Assembly: GCA_029834535.1 (NCBI GenBank) | Contig: JAQMWT010000688.1 | Span: 1-64,000, forward strand | DNA length: 64,000 nucleotides | Source: Chrysophaeum taylorii | Lineage: Eukaryota > Sar > Pelagophyceae > Pelagomonadales > Pelagomonadaceae | Reading direction: 5' to 3' | Shown: one piece after another, positions 9,424 through 18,490 of the stretch | Layout: each line of letters opens with the position of its first letter | Numbering within the stretch: the stretch's first letter is position 1 | Made by a program: the position numbers and the translations under genes | The notes under the pieces: generated by a model | Told to the model about the DNA's origin: nothing | Databases searched by the model: none | The model's input: only the letters and a program-made list of their open reading frames with translations

Positions 9424-10746
9424 ATGATGATGATGAGGAGGGGGTACCAGTCGCTGGATGGGCGCCGCCCCCAAAGGCGGTGGTGGCTCTTCTTGATGAT
9501 AGCCAGCACGATCGTAGTCGTCTTCTACCAGCACCACACAAGGACAACGACGACGACGACCATGTTCGCGCAAAATCAATACTACGCCTCGCAGGACAGC
9601 GACGAGCTGTTCCGGCAGTTTAAGGAGGACTTCGGGCGGAGCTACGATTCGGAAGAAGAAGAAGAATTTCGAAACTCTGTGTTCGTAAAGAATCTGAAAC
9701 GGATCGACGCGCTCAACGATGCGAATCCGCACGCGGTTTTTGGAATCACGTCTTTTACCGACGAAACCGACGAAGAAAGAAAAAAACGAAGAATGGGAAA
9801 GAGGACGTGGCTCGACGGGCTCCGTATCCGGAATGAAGAGCGCACCGTCTTCAACATCACCCAGGGCCAGTTCGCGTGGGCCTCCGGGTCCGATTGCGCC
9901 GCGTGCGACCGCTTTCCCTCCTTTGGAGAATACTCGATGGGAAACGTTCCGGAGAATTTCGACTGGCGCGAACTGGGTGCCGTCACATCCGTCAAGAACC
10001 AAGTCTACTGCGGGAGCTGCTGGGCCTTCGCGACGGCCGCGGATGTCGAGGGCACGCACTTCCTCGCCACGGGCGAGCTCGCGGACCTGAGCCCTCAACA
10101 GCTGGTCGACTGCAACACGATGAACATGGGCTGCGACGGCGGATACCCCTCGGCGGCGATGCAGTACCTCTCCCATTTCGGGGGTCTGCTGACGTGGGAC
10201 GACTACCCCTACAAGCGTATCGTGGAGGGCGATGCGTCGTACAACCCTATTGGCACGCCCGAATGCGATTCTTCGCTCCTGAACGACAAACTGAAAGCCG
10301 GCGAGGTCGCGCACGTATCCGGCTATCAGATGGTCGCGATGGGCGCCGAAGACGAGCCTCTCATGCGACTCTTCCTCGTCAAAAACGGCCCTCTGGCCAT
10401 ATCCATAAACGCGAACGGCATGGACTTTTACGTTCACGGCGTCGTCGGGTGCGCCTCGGAGGACGCCTGCGGCGCCGGATCCGTCTCGCACCCCGACGTC
10501 GACGGCGAGGGCGACATGTTCACCTGCGACCCCACCGCCCTCGACCACGCCGTCCTGATGGTCGGCTACGGCACGCAGTCCACGGACCACGACGACATCC
10601 CCTACTGGCTCATCAAAAATTCCTGGGATACCACGTGGGGCGAGGACGGATACTACCGCATCGTCCGCGGCGTCAACGCCTGCGGCCTTGCCAACAACGT
10701 CGTCCACTCCGTCGTCAAGAGTCCCGTTGTTGAGCGCCGATCTTAG
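9424..10746 (+). CDS. Membrane-anchored papain-family (C1A) cysteine protease
   Basis: A 440-residue cathepsin-type endopeptidase. Start chosen at the ATG at 9424; the frame is open upstream to 9367 but without an ATG. N-terminal basic stretch, then a signal-anchor (WWLFLMIASTIVVVFY, about residues 20-36), an I29-type inhibitory propeptide (FRQFKEDFGRSYDSEEEEEF onward), and the mature enzyme from about NFDWRELGAVTSVKNQ. Catalytic residues are present: oxyanion Gln193, Cys199 in CGSCWAF, His375 in LDHAVL and Asn399 in IKNSW. The segment between about residues 345 and 375 is longer than in papain and holds extra cysteines (VGCASEDACG and MFTCD), a possible added disulfide loop next to the active-site His. 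Likely acts in the lysosome/vacuole or secretory route. Confidence 0.93.
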   Translation: MMMMRRGYQSLDGRRPQRRWWLFLMIASTIVVVFYQHHTRTTTTTTMFAQNQYYASQDSDELFRQFKEDFGRSYDSEEEEEFRNSVFVKNLKRIDALNDANPHAVFGITSFTDETDEERKKRRMGKRTWLDGLRIRNEERTVFNITQGQFAWASGSDCAACDRFPSFGEYSMGNVPENFDWRELGAVTSVKNQVYCGSCWAFATAADVEGTHFLATGELADLSPQQLVDCNTMNMGCDGGYPSAAMQYLSHFGGLLTWDDYPYKRIVEGDASYNPIGTPECDSSLLNDKLKAGEVAHVSGYQMVAMGAEDEPLMRLFLVKNGPLAISINANGMDFYVHGVVGCASEDACGAGSVSHPDVDGEGDMFTCDPTALDHAVLMVGYGTQSTDHDDIPYWLIKNSWDTTWGEDGYYRIVRGVNACGLANNVVHSVVKSPVVERRS

Positions 10747-10887
10747 CTTCTTCGCGGCGGCGGCGGCGGCGGCGGCGGCGCCGCTTTTTATTTCATTTCT
10801 CTCCCGTCCGTCCGTCCGAGGGTTATTTATATTTCCGTGCCTGGCACACCGTACTAATTATTCCGTTAGAGGGCGTGGCAACAAGAT

Positions 10888-11547
10888 ATGGTGGTGTACC
10901 GTGCGACCGCCGCCTCGAAGCGGATAGGTCTCGCGCTCGAATGCATTGGCACGGAGATCGTGGTCCAGCAGGTGCTCGGGTACTCCGAGCTGCGGGAGGT
11001 CGTGCGAGCGGGCGACGTGATCTTGAGCGCGAACGGCGAGGTCGCGACGGCGACGGACGACTTTGTTATGCGGCGCATTGCCGGCGGACCGCGGCCTCTC
11101 GATTTGGTCTTTTTGCGAAAAGACACGAGGCATACCTTCGGGTCCAAGAAGAGACTAGGCTTCGCGGTGAGCGTTGCGACGGTGAATAGCGCCGAGCGTT
11201 TGCTGGTGGTAACCAGCGTCGATCCGGACTGCGAAGTGCCGGCCCTCGAGGTTGGGGACGAAGTCTTGGCGATCGATGACGTGGCAGTGCCGTCCTGCGA
11301 CCTCACTCCCGATCGTTTCGGTACCCATCTTGCCCTCCTCCAATCCAAGCGCCCCATCACGATCACCTTCTCATCCGCCAGGGGCAAGACCCCCCTGCAA
11401 GAAGAAGAAGAAGAAGAAAAAGGAGAAGAAGGAGAAGAAGAAAAAGGACAAGAAGAAGAAGAAGAAGAGGGCGCTCCCGTGATGACGACCCTCGTGAAAA
11501 AGAGGGATGGGAACTGCGCCTGTTGCTTTTTCTCACTAAAAGGGTAA
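10888..11547 (+). CDS. Two-PDZ-domain protein with Glu/Lys tail
   Basis: A 219-residue protein with two PDZ-like units: about residues 12-78 (IGLALECIGTEIVVQQV, VRAGDVILSANGE) and about 90-168 (LGFAVSVATV, LEVGDEVLAIDDVAV). The GD-VL-NG/D pattern of the carboxylate-binding fold is seen twice. PDZ domains bind C-terminal peptides and act as scaffolds. The tail has a Glu/Lys-rich low-complexity run coded by GAA/GAG repeats and then NCACCFFSLKG, whose cysteines could be lipidated (inference). Stop is only 32 bp before the desaturase ATG. No enzyme domain is seen. Start ATG at 10888 is the first Met in frame. Confidence 0.75.
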   Translation: MVVYRATAASKRIGLALECIGTEIVVQQVLGYSELREVVRAGDVILSANGEVATATDDFVMRRIAGGPRPLDLVFLRKDTRHTFGSKKRLGFAVSVATVNSAERLLVVTSVDPDCEVPALEVGDEVLAIDDVAVPSCDLTPDRFGTHLALLQSKRPITITFSSARGKTPLQEEEEEEKGEEGEEEKGQEEEEEEGAPVMTTLVKKRDGNCACCFFSLKG

Positions 11548-11579
11548 GGCTCATAATTACGCAGAAAGCGGTGCCACGC

Positions 11580-12743
11580 ATGGATGCCAAGGAAAAGACG
11601 GTGACCGTCGACGGGCACGTGTACGACGCCGAGCGGTTCCGTTGGGTCCATCCCGGCGGGCCCCTGTTCGTGTCTTTGTTCGGGGGCCGCGACGCGACGC
11701 TCGCCTTCCAGAGTTACCATGGTCGGCCGTTCCCTCACGACAAGTTCAAGGAGTATCTTCTCGGTACAACATCATCATCGACAAAGCCCGACCCAGACCT
11801 CGCCGAGCTCCAGACCAAGGTCCGCAAAGCAGTGGGTTCTGGGCGGCCGACTCCGTTCCAGCGCGTGAAAGCTACGGGGCTCGTCGTGCTCGCGATTCTC
11901 GTCGAGCTTTCGTGTCTGTATTCGCGGACGTGGCTAAAGTCGTCGTTTCTGGGGCTCCTGTTCGCGCTCGTAGGCCTCAACGTCCAGCACGATGCGAATC
12001 ACGGGGTTATGGGCGGGGGCTGGACCCAGGGCTGGATAGGGGGCTCGCAACTGATGTGGATTCAAGAGCACGTCGTCTTGCATCATCTTCACACCGGCAC
12101 GGAAATGGACCCCGACGCCCAGGGGTCGCCCGCTCTCAAGATCCACCCCGAGGACCCCTGGTTCTTCTTCCACGCGCTCCAGCATTGGTACTTGCTATTG
12201 TTAGAGGCTGGCTACGCGACCGTGCCTCTCTTTGGTTCGTTTTTCGAGGCGATCGCCTGGCAACACAAGTTCCAGCGCAAATACCAGCTCTCCGAGCTCG
12301 CGAAACCCTGGCGTGCCCAGAGCATCGCGATGCACCTCTTCTTTTACTTCCGCATGCTCGTGATCCCCGCCTACCAGGGCGAGCTGAGGAAGTGCCTCGC
12401 GACCATGGCCGTGGGTGGATTTTACCTCGCCTTTTTCTTCTTTCTCTCTCATAATTTCGAGGGCGTGGACTTCAGCCAAGACTCTTTCTTCAAGCAGCAA
12501 GTCGCGACGTCTTCCAACGTTGGGGGATCCTGGCTCTGCGTTTTGAACGGCGGCCTCAACTACCAGATCGAACACCACCTCTTCCCTCGCGTCGCCCACT
12601 CCCACTACCCCACCATTGCCCCCATCGTCAAGCAGTACGTCACCTCCAAAAACATCCCGTACGTCCACTTCCCCTCGGTCTCCTCCAACCTCATAGCGGT
12701 CCTCTCGCGTCTCAAGCGCCTCGGCGGTGCCATCAAAAACTAA
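11580..12743 (+). CDS. Front-end fatty acid desaturase with cytochrome b5 domain
   Basis: A 387-residue ER membrane enzyme that inserts a double bond between an existing one and the carboxyl end of a fatty acyl chain. The N-terminal cytochrome b5 domain has heme ligands His24 (HPGG) and His47 (SYHG). Three di-iron histidine boxes are present: HDANH at 137-141, HVVLHH at 164-169, and QIEHH at 329-333, with Gln replacing His in the third box as in all front-end desaturases. Hydrophobic pairs lie near 97-135 and 270-300. Delta-4, -5, -6 or -8 specificity cannot be read from sequence; the QHDANHG box resembles algal delta-5/delta-6 enzymes. The frame is open 57 bp further upstream without an ATG, so 11580 is the start. 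The stop overlaps AATAAA. Confidence 0.93.
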   Translation: MDAKEKTVTVDGHVYDAERFRWVHPGGPLFVSLFGGRDATLAFQSYHGRPFPHDKFKEYLLGTTSSSTKPDPDLAELQTKVRKAVGSGRPTPFQRVKATGLVVLAILVELSCLYSRTWLKSSFLGLLFALVGLNVQHDANHGVMGGGWTQGWIGGSQLMWIQEHVVLHHLHTGTEMDPDAQGSPALKIHPEDPWFFFHALQHWYLLLLEAGYATVPLFGSFFEAIAWQHKFQRKYQLSELAKPWRAQSIAMHLFFYFRMLVIPAYQGELRKCLATMAVGGFYLAFFFFLSHNFEGVDFSQDSFFKQQVATSSNVGGSWLCVLNGGLNYQIEHHLFPRVAHSHYPTIAPIVKQYVTSKNIPYVHFPSVSSNLIAVLSRLKRLGGAIKN

Positions 12744-12759
12744 TAAAGACCTTAATAAA
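12742..12759 (+). terminator. Polyadenylation hexamers between convergent genes
   Basis: AATAAA occurs at 12742-12747, overlapping the desaturase stop, and again at 12754-12759, inside the end of the convergent kinesin gene. Stops of the two genes are 8 bp apart, so their transcripts must overlap. Confidence 0.6.
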
Positions 12760-14893
12760 ACACCGGCCCCGTTGACCGCCGGCGCGGCGCGTTCTTATCA
12801 CCCTTCCACGACGACGACGACGACGACGACGACAGTTTTGATGGCGGTGGCGGCATGCTCGTCGTCGTCACGACGCGCGCCCCCCTGGAGGCGGCGGCGT
12901 TGTGGTGGTGGTGGTGGTTCCTAGGAGGCGCCGCGAGACCCGGGAGGAATTGCGCGTTATCAGTTGTTGTTGTTCCTGTCGTCACGGTCTCGTCACAAGC
13001 GGTTTCCGGCTGCTCCTGCCTTCGAACGACGACGGTGGCGGCGGAATTATGGTGCTGCTGCTGCTCCTCGAGGTGGCGGAGGAGATCCCGCGCCGCGGCC
13101 GACATGTTGGTCCGCGCGTTGCCCGAGGCTACCGCGTCGATTCTGGCCTGCTCGAGCGAGCTGAGGCGCGTCGCGAGGTGCTCTACGGTGTGGCGAAAGA
13201 GATTTTCCATCTCGACCACCCTCTCCCTCGCAACGTAATTCGCCTGCAAGTCCCGGGTTTTGTGTTCGGCCGCGATCTCGAGAGCAGCGACGCGGCGATG
13301 AAGCTCGTCGGCCGACGTCGCCGCTGCGTCGTGCGTCATCTCGAGCGCCTTCTCGAGCTCGGACCGCGCGCCCCGGGTGTCGTGGAGCTCGACTAACAGA
13401 TCCGAGACCCTCTGCGCCGTCCGCGCGTCCAGGTCGCGCGTTTCAGCTTTGGCCTTGCGAAGCGCCGCGAGCGTCTCGAGGTGAGCCGTCCGCTCGACGG
13501 TCAGCTCTTCCTCCGCTCGATCGCAATCCGCCGTCGCCGTCTCGGCAGCGGTACGGTAGGCTCGCACGCGCAGGTCGGCGTGCGCCTTGCAGGCGACCAG
13601 CTGCGCCGCGGCCCGGTCTTCCCCGAGCTGAGTTTCCCGAGCCCACCGCGCGTGCACCACTTCGATAGCCTCGATCGTGTCCGTCGTCCCCGCCAACTCC
13701 TCTCGCCGCCGCTCCTCGATTGCCAGCCGCCGCCTCAACTGCTCGCATTCCTCTCCTAATTTCGCCGACTCCTCTCTCTGCTTCTCGCCCTCGCGGCGCC
13801 AATTAGCCCTTTCGCTCTCGAGCTCGTGCAACAATCGCGACGACGCGTCGAGCTTCGCCTGCGATTCCGAGAACAACGCCCTATAATCTACGTCGAGCTC
13901 CTGCGGCCGCGCCTTGACCTCCACCTGGGAGGCCCGCGCCGCGAAATCGAGCGTCGCCTTGGTCTCGCGCGATTCGGTCGGCGCTACGGTGGCGATCAGC
14001 GACGTCACCGCCGACCCGCCCAACGATCCCTGGAGCAGGCGCGTGAGCTTCGAATCCCTAAACGGAACGTGGGGCCGCTGCTGCGCGAGGGCCGCGACGC
14101 AGTTTCCCAGCGCCGCCAAGCTCAAGTTGATCGCCTTGCACTCTTCGAACCGTTGCGGCAACAACCCAGCGCTCTTCTCCGACCCGGCGAGGTCGACCAT
14201 CGTCAAAGCGCTCCTCGCGGCGCGACCGCGACTACTTCTCTCGACGTGGATAACAAAGGCCGCGTGGGATCTCGAAGAGCGCTCGTTGCAGGCCGTCGCC
14301 GCCGTCGAACGCCGCGCGTCGCCCTCAGCGAGCACCTGGAGCCCGGTGGCGACTGAATCAATGGGGATTCTCGCGACGCCCTCCACAAAAACGCCGCCGC
14401 CGTCGTGAACCGGCCTCTCCCTGAGCCACAGGTCCTTCTTCGCCGACGGGTCTAGCAGATCAAAAAGAACCTCGCAGTACAGCTCCACGTACGACGCCGA
14501 CACCGTCATTTCGATCCCAGGCTGCGACGCGGCCAACACCTGCTCGAGCGCCAGCGCCACCAAGCCGCGCTCCTCTCCTTCGCCTCGCATCGTGTACGTC
14601 TTTCCGCTTCCCGTCTGCCCGTACGCCAGGATCGCGCCGTTGTGGCCCTGCGCCGCCAGCGACACGACGCGCCGCGCGCACCGATCGTAAACCTCCTGTT
14701 GCGACGCCGTCTCCGGAAACACGCCGCTAAACCTATACCGCTTCTCGCCCTCGAACACCACGACCTCGTCCCCATCAAACCCCACGCACAACCCCGTCAC
14801 GCCGGGTGTCGTGAAGAACGACCTCTCCTCGACCGGCGCGGGCCGGGCGCGGACGAACACCTGGATCTTCTCCTCGACTACGCCTCCTCCCAT
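12752..14893 (-). CDS. N-terminal motor kinesin with coiled coil
   Basis: A 713-residue microtubule motor. Start taken at the ATG at 14893; the frame runs 39 bp further up through an Asp run but begins there with GTG. Motor domain about residues 10-330: IQVFVRARP, P-loop GQTGSGKT at 92-99, switch I NERSSRSH, switch II DLAGSEKS, and the microtubule-binding SLAALGNCVAAL and VPFRDSKLTRLL blocks. A long Glu/Arg/Leu-rich coiled coil follows (about 345-590), so it probably dimerises. The tail is low complexity with His and Ser runs and a final basic patch (NAPRRRSTGPVFY). Closest in feel to kinesin-1/ARK-like plus-end motors, but no subfamily signature is certain. Cargo unknown. Confidence 0.92.
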   Translation of the reverse strand: MGGGVVEEKIQVFVRARPAPVEERSFFTTPGVTGLCVGFDGDEVVVFEGEKRYRFSGVFPETASQQEVYDRCARRVVSLAAQGHNGAILAYGQTGSGKTYTMRGEGEERGLVALALEQVLAASQPGIEMTVSASYVELYCEVLFDLLDPSAKKDLWLRERPVHDGGGVFVEGVARIPIDSVATGLQVLAEGDARRSTAATACNERSSRSHAAFVIHVERSSRGRAARSALTMVDLAGSEKSAGLLPQRFEECKAINLSLAALGNCVAALAQQRPHVPFRDSKLTRLLQGSLGGSAVTSLIATVAPTESRETKATLDFAARASQVEVKARPQELDVDYRALFSESQAKLDASSRLLHELESERANWRREGEKQREESAKLGEECEQLRRRLAIEERRREELAGTTDTIEAIEVVHARWARETQLGEDRAAAQLVACKAHADLRVRAYRTAAETATADCDRAEEELTVERTAHLETLAALRKAKAETRDLDARTAQRVSDLLVELHDTRGARSELEKALEMTHDAAATSADELHRRVAALEIAAEHKTRDLQANYVARERVVEMENLFRHTVEHLATRLSSLEQARIDAVASGNARTNMSAAARDLLRHLEEQQQHHNSAATVVVRRQEQPETACDETVTTGTTTTDNAQFLPGLAAPPRNHHHHHNAAASRGARVVTTTSMPPPPSKLSSSSSSSSWKGDKNAPRRRSTGPVFY

Positions 14894-15886
14894 ATCATCA
14901 TCATCATCATCATCATCGATCGGTTCACCCACCTCAAACTTGTTTTTTGTAGTAAGGACTTACTTATTATTGTAGAACGGGACTTACGTCGTGTAAGTCT
15001 GTAGCCCGAATCTTATTGAATTGATCGTTGACTTTATTAGTCATAATAAATAAAGACAGCAGTTGTTGGCCCTATAGCAGCGCTCTTCGATGATGATGAT
15101 GATGATGATGATCCCGGGCAGTTCTTGGACTATATACAACGTGTCGTCAGGTATAGCCAAGAAGCTCCTTAGAATTGACAATCAAGCTCGACGAGCGCAC
15201 CGCGCGACGAACGATCTCGAAAAGCTTCGAGAGCTGATCGATGAGGTGCAGAAACGCATAAAAATCCGGCCGCCCGCGAGAAAGCAGGGTCGCGAAGCAG
15301 ATCGGTCTAGAAGTGGTCAGCGATTTTAGAAGAACTCTCCAGCAAAGATCGAAACTTGCCGCGTCGTCGTCGGAGCTGCGGACTTTCGCGTCTCTGCGCT
15401 CGAAATTTCCTGCCGTCGACTTGAAATTTCGTAGTTCGAGTGGAGGGACCTTCGACGCGCTACGGCATCGGTGAGCTCAATAAAGGTCGAACAGATGCGG
15501 CTCGCTGTCGAATGGCGCGCTTCTTGTACCTCCTCGAAACATCATGGAGGCATACGCGAGGAAGAACGACGGTCACGACGCTCGCAAGTTGTAGCACGTA
15601 CCAGTCGCAAAGCTGCATCACCTGAGTACGAATGGTTGTGCCATTCATCCACGACGAAAGGAGCCCGCCGGAATAATCTCTCTCCTCTCGAGTACGTAAT
15701 AAATCGCAGGTTCGCGCGCGAAGAAGCAAGCAGAGTTTCGCTGCTTCTTTTGTCTCGTAGCCTCGGAGGACCGTCCTCCTCGCTCGCGACCTTCTCTGAG
15801 TGCACCTTGGGAAAAAGAGACCACGTTCTTTTTCTCTCTCTCGACCACATGCGTGTTTTTGACGACGACGACGACAAGTCGAGCGT
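14894..15886. other. Gene-free stretch with ATG repeat
   Basis: Contains a GAT run at the kinesin 5' end (14896-14918), a GAT run at 15090-15112 and otherwise unremarkable sequence. Open frames here begin with Met runs or are short and show no family resemblance. The last part is 3' flank of the site-1 protease gene. Confidence 0.5.
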
Positions 15887-18490
15887 TTACGCCGCTCGAA
15901 GCCAACGGAATTGATCGTCGTCGTCGTCGTCGTCGCAGCCCCCAGCGCGCGGCCGAGAGTACTTGGCAAAAAGCGTGGACTCGGGTGAACTCGCAGCGGG
16001 AGGGCCGAGGTCAAGGGGGGCGTGTAGTACTTGTTGTTGGTCGTGGGGGAAAAATGAGCGGTTGGCGTCGAGGAGCCAGGCGAGGACGCCATCCAGAAGA
16101 GGCCAGCAGTAGTAACCGCCGGAGTGGTGAGCATCGTCGAGGCAGCCCGAATCCCCAAAAACCGCAACTTTGGGCGTTGCGGCCAGGACGACGACGTCCT
16201 CGGGTGGGTCGCGGTTGACTCGTTTTCTCCTAGGCTGGTGGGGTTTGCGTTCATTCAACGTGGCCCTCGCCACGAGAGCGCCTCGGGGCGCTCGGACGAT
16301 AGCGTTGCCAGAATCGAACTCGCAAGATCCGCCGCAAAATCGAGACGGTAATGAACCCTCGAAGACGCGATCCCCAATACCAAGGCCAAAGGGGGCGATG
16401 AGTTGATTGAGCGCGGGCACGTTCGCGCCGCCGACGACGGGCGTCCACCGCACCTGCGTGTTGTCGTCGAAAAAAGCAGCGTCTTCGATCAAGGCCGGAG
16501 AATGCCAGTCTGCGACGACAAAAACCGCGAGGCCTTCCGAGACGACGTCCGCGCGGAGCTTGGCTCTTTCGGCGTCGGTAAACACGTCCTCGGAATCAAC
16601 CAACAAGAGTGCGCCGTAGTTTGAAGCATCGAAGCAGTCGAAATCTTTCGTCAACACGTCTACGGCGTAGCCGCGGTCGCGGACGAGGTGTAAGTAGAGG
16701 CTACGGAAATTTGTGTCGGGGATGTCGCCGTTCCAGTCGAGGAGATCGGCTTGTTGTTTGAGCGAGTCGCGCGGCGCAAAGGCCGGCGGGTAGTTGAGCG
16801 AGTGCGTCGCGTCCCAGAGCAGCCTCTTGCGTCGCGGGGGCTTTGGCCCCACGTTCGCCGACAACGGCACTCTGAGGTCGCGGCGCTCTCGTCTTACACC
16901 CCCGCCTAACAAGGTCTCGACGGTGATCTCGAGCGCGCCCTCCAGGAGGTGGTGCGTCTCGACGTCCCTGGTGACGGTCGCGCGCACGCCGAGCGCGCCA
17001 ACCCAAGGCCACATCCAGCCGTCTCGACGAGACAATTTCGTCTCGACGCGAACGAGGTCGTCGTCGTCGTCGTCGTCGTTCGTCCATCGGACCCGCGTGA
17101 TCCTAAAGGCGACGCCAACCCCGTTGAGGATGGTGATGTTCGCGACCGCCGGCATCCCCGTGTGAAACAACGGCTGCTCGCAGTGCGGTGAGAAGGTGGG
17201 GCACTCGTTCCATCGCAACGCCGGCGGATACGCGGTGACTCTCGGTACGTACGACGCGGCACACTCCAAAACGGCGCGTTTTGGGTCGATCGCCCCCGCC
17301 CCCTGCGCGTACACGGAAGTCGGTTTCCCCAAGGGCGTCGCCGTCTCGAGGAGGCACTGCTTCACCATCGCCGGATTCCTGCTGCTGCCGAAATCAGCCC
17401 TCGCGGAAATAGCTGCGGCAGAGACGATTAGGGCGGCGAGGCCGGCGACAGACGGCGACGCGACCGAGGTCCCGTGCATTGCTCGGCACTTGCCCGAGAC
17501 GAGAGCCCCCAAAACACCAGCCGCAGGGGCAACGAGGTCCGGCTTGAGGCGCCTGTCCCAGAGGGTCCTGCCACGGCTCGAGAATTTGGCAATCTCGTCG
17601 GGCGCCTTCGCCTCGGTGCCGCCGACGCCGACGACTTCTGGCATATCTGCGGGCGAGTTCAGAGAACCCCAGGTGGGTCCGTCGTTCCCAATTGCGGAGA
17701 CTACGGTGATCCCGGCCGCCGTGACCTCGCGGATCTTGTCGACGAAGGGGGCGTCGGCAAAGTCGGGACCGCCCACCGACAAATTCACGACGTCCACGTT
17801 TTGCTTCCACAAAACGTAGTTAAACGCGTCGAGAAACCACGAAGTGAACGAAATTTGGTCGTTCGTAAAGACGCGGTGGACGTGGAGCTTGACCGAGGGC
17901 GCGAACCCGGGACACTCGGAGCATCGACCAGCGACGAGAGAAGCGACGAACGTGCCGTGGCCGAGTTTGTCCTCGAGCGTTGGCTCTGACGTCCAGTTTA
18001 TCGTCTCTACGGGGGGACTCCTGAAGTGCTTCGCCGACCACCTCACGCCCGTGTCAAACACGGCGACCGAGGCGTTCGCGCCGTCAAACCCGAGCGCCCA
18101 CAGCGATTCGGCCGATTTGCCCGGCGCGACCGTCGCGCCGTACCTCCGAACGTCTGCCTCTCGCGCTTCTTCCTCCGACTCAAAGTCGCGCGGAGACACG
18201 GCCAACGATCGTCTCTTCAACGCACTCTTCCTGATGACCCGCTCGGGCGTTGCCCCGCGGTACCCAGGCATGCGCCGCAGCGCTCCGGCTGCCGGCTCAA
18301 AGAGCCGAATCAAGCAGAAGTCGGTGTGCGGCCGCTTTCCGCGGTGCACCGGCGCCCACACGCGTCCCGCGGGGCCAAGCACGCGCCCCACCGACCGGAA
18401 GTGCGCGGCGACGCTCTTGTACTCATCGAACCGCACGATCCAGTCGGCAGTGGAGCCCAAACATACGGCTGGCAGCAAGACGAGCACCAT
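15887..18490 (-). CDS. Site-1 protease (subtilisin-like, MBTPS1/SKI-1 type)
   Basis: An 867-residue subtilase of the secretory pathway that cleaves membrane-bound substrates at the Golgi. Start at ATG 18490, which gives a clean signal peptide (MVLVLLPAVCLGS); the upstream frame lacks an ATG. Catalytic residues: Asp146 (AVFDTGV), His178 (GHGTFVA), Asn269 (AIGNDGP), Ser342 (GTSVASP). After the protease domain comes the diagnostic S1P region: LLWDATHSLNYPPAFAPRD, LLDWNGDIPDTNFRSLY, FDCFDASNYGALLLVDSED, GGANVPALNQLIAPF and VAVFGDSGCLDDAH. The human enzyme is 1052 residues and ends with a membrane span and basic tail; here the protein stops after an Asp run with no membrane segment, so it may be soluble, differently anchored, or have an unseen 3' exon. 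Confidence 0.93.
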   Translation of the reverse strand: MVLVLLPAVCLGSTADWIVRFDEYKSVAAHFRSVGRVLGPAGRVWAPVHRGKRPHTDFCLIRLFEPAAGALRRMPGYRGATPERVIRKSALKRRSLAVSPRDFESEEEAREADVRRYGATVAPGKSAESLWALGFDGANASVAVFDTGVRWSAKHFRSPPVETINWTSEPTLEDKLGHGTFVASLVAGRCSECPGFAPSVKLHVHRVFTNDQISFTSWFLDAFNYVLWKQNVDVVNLSVGGPDFADAPFVDKIREVTAAGITVVSAIGNDGPTWGSLNSPADMPEVVGVGGTEAKAPDEIAKFSSRGRTLWDRRLKPDLVAPAAGVLGALVSGKCRAMHGTSVASPSVAGLAALIVSAAAISARADFGSSRNPAMVKQCLLETATPLGKPTSVYAQGAGAIDPKRAVLECAASYVPRVTAYPPALRWNECPTFSPHCEQPLFHTGMPAVANITILNGVGVAFRITRVRWTNDDDDDDDLVRVETKLSRRDGWMWPWVGALGVRATVTRDVETHHLLEGALEITVETLLGGGVRRERRDLRVPLSANVGPKPPRRKRLLWDATHSLNYPPAFAPRDSLKQQADLLDWNGDIPDTNFRSLYLHLVRDRGYAVDVLTKDFDCFDASNYGALLLVDSEDVFTDAERAKLRADVVSEGLAVFVVADWHSPALIEDAAFFDDNTQVRWTPVVGGANVPALNQLIAPFGLGIGDRVFEGSLPSRFCGGSCEFDSGNAIVRAPRGALVARATLNERKPHQPRRKRVNRDPPEDVVVLAATPKVAVFGDSGCLDDAHHSGGYYCWPLLDGVLAWLLDANRSFFPHDQQQVLHAPLDLGPPAASSPESTLFAKYSRPRAGGCDDDDDDDQFRWLRAA

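Noticed and set aside
11544-11564. GTAAGG..CAG as a tiny intron joining the PDZ and desaturase genes
   Set aside because: Only 21 bp, and removing it does not bring the two frames together.
13826-14356. Plus-strand frames opposite the kinesin
   Set aside because: GC-rich antisense shadows with Arg-rich composition; the kinesin frame explains the region.
15090-15329. 79-codon frame starting with seven Met
   Set aside because: Start is a GAT/ATG microsatellite; the remainder has no family likeness and no conserved context.
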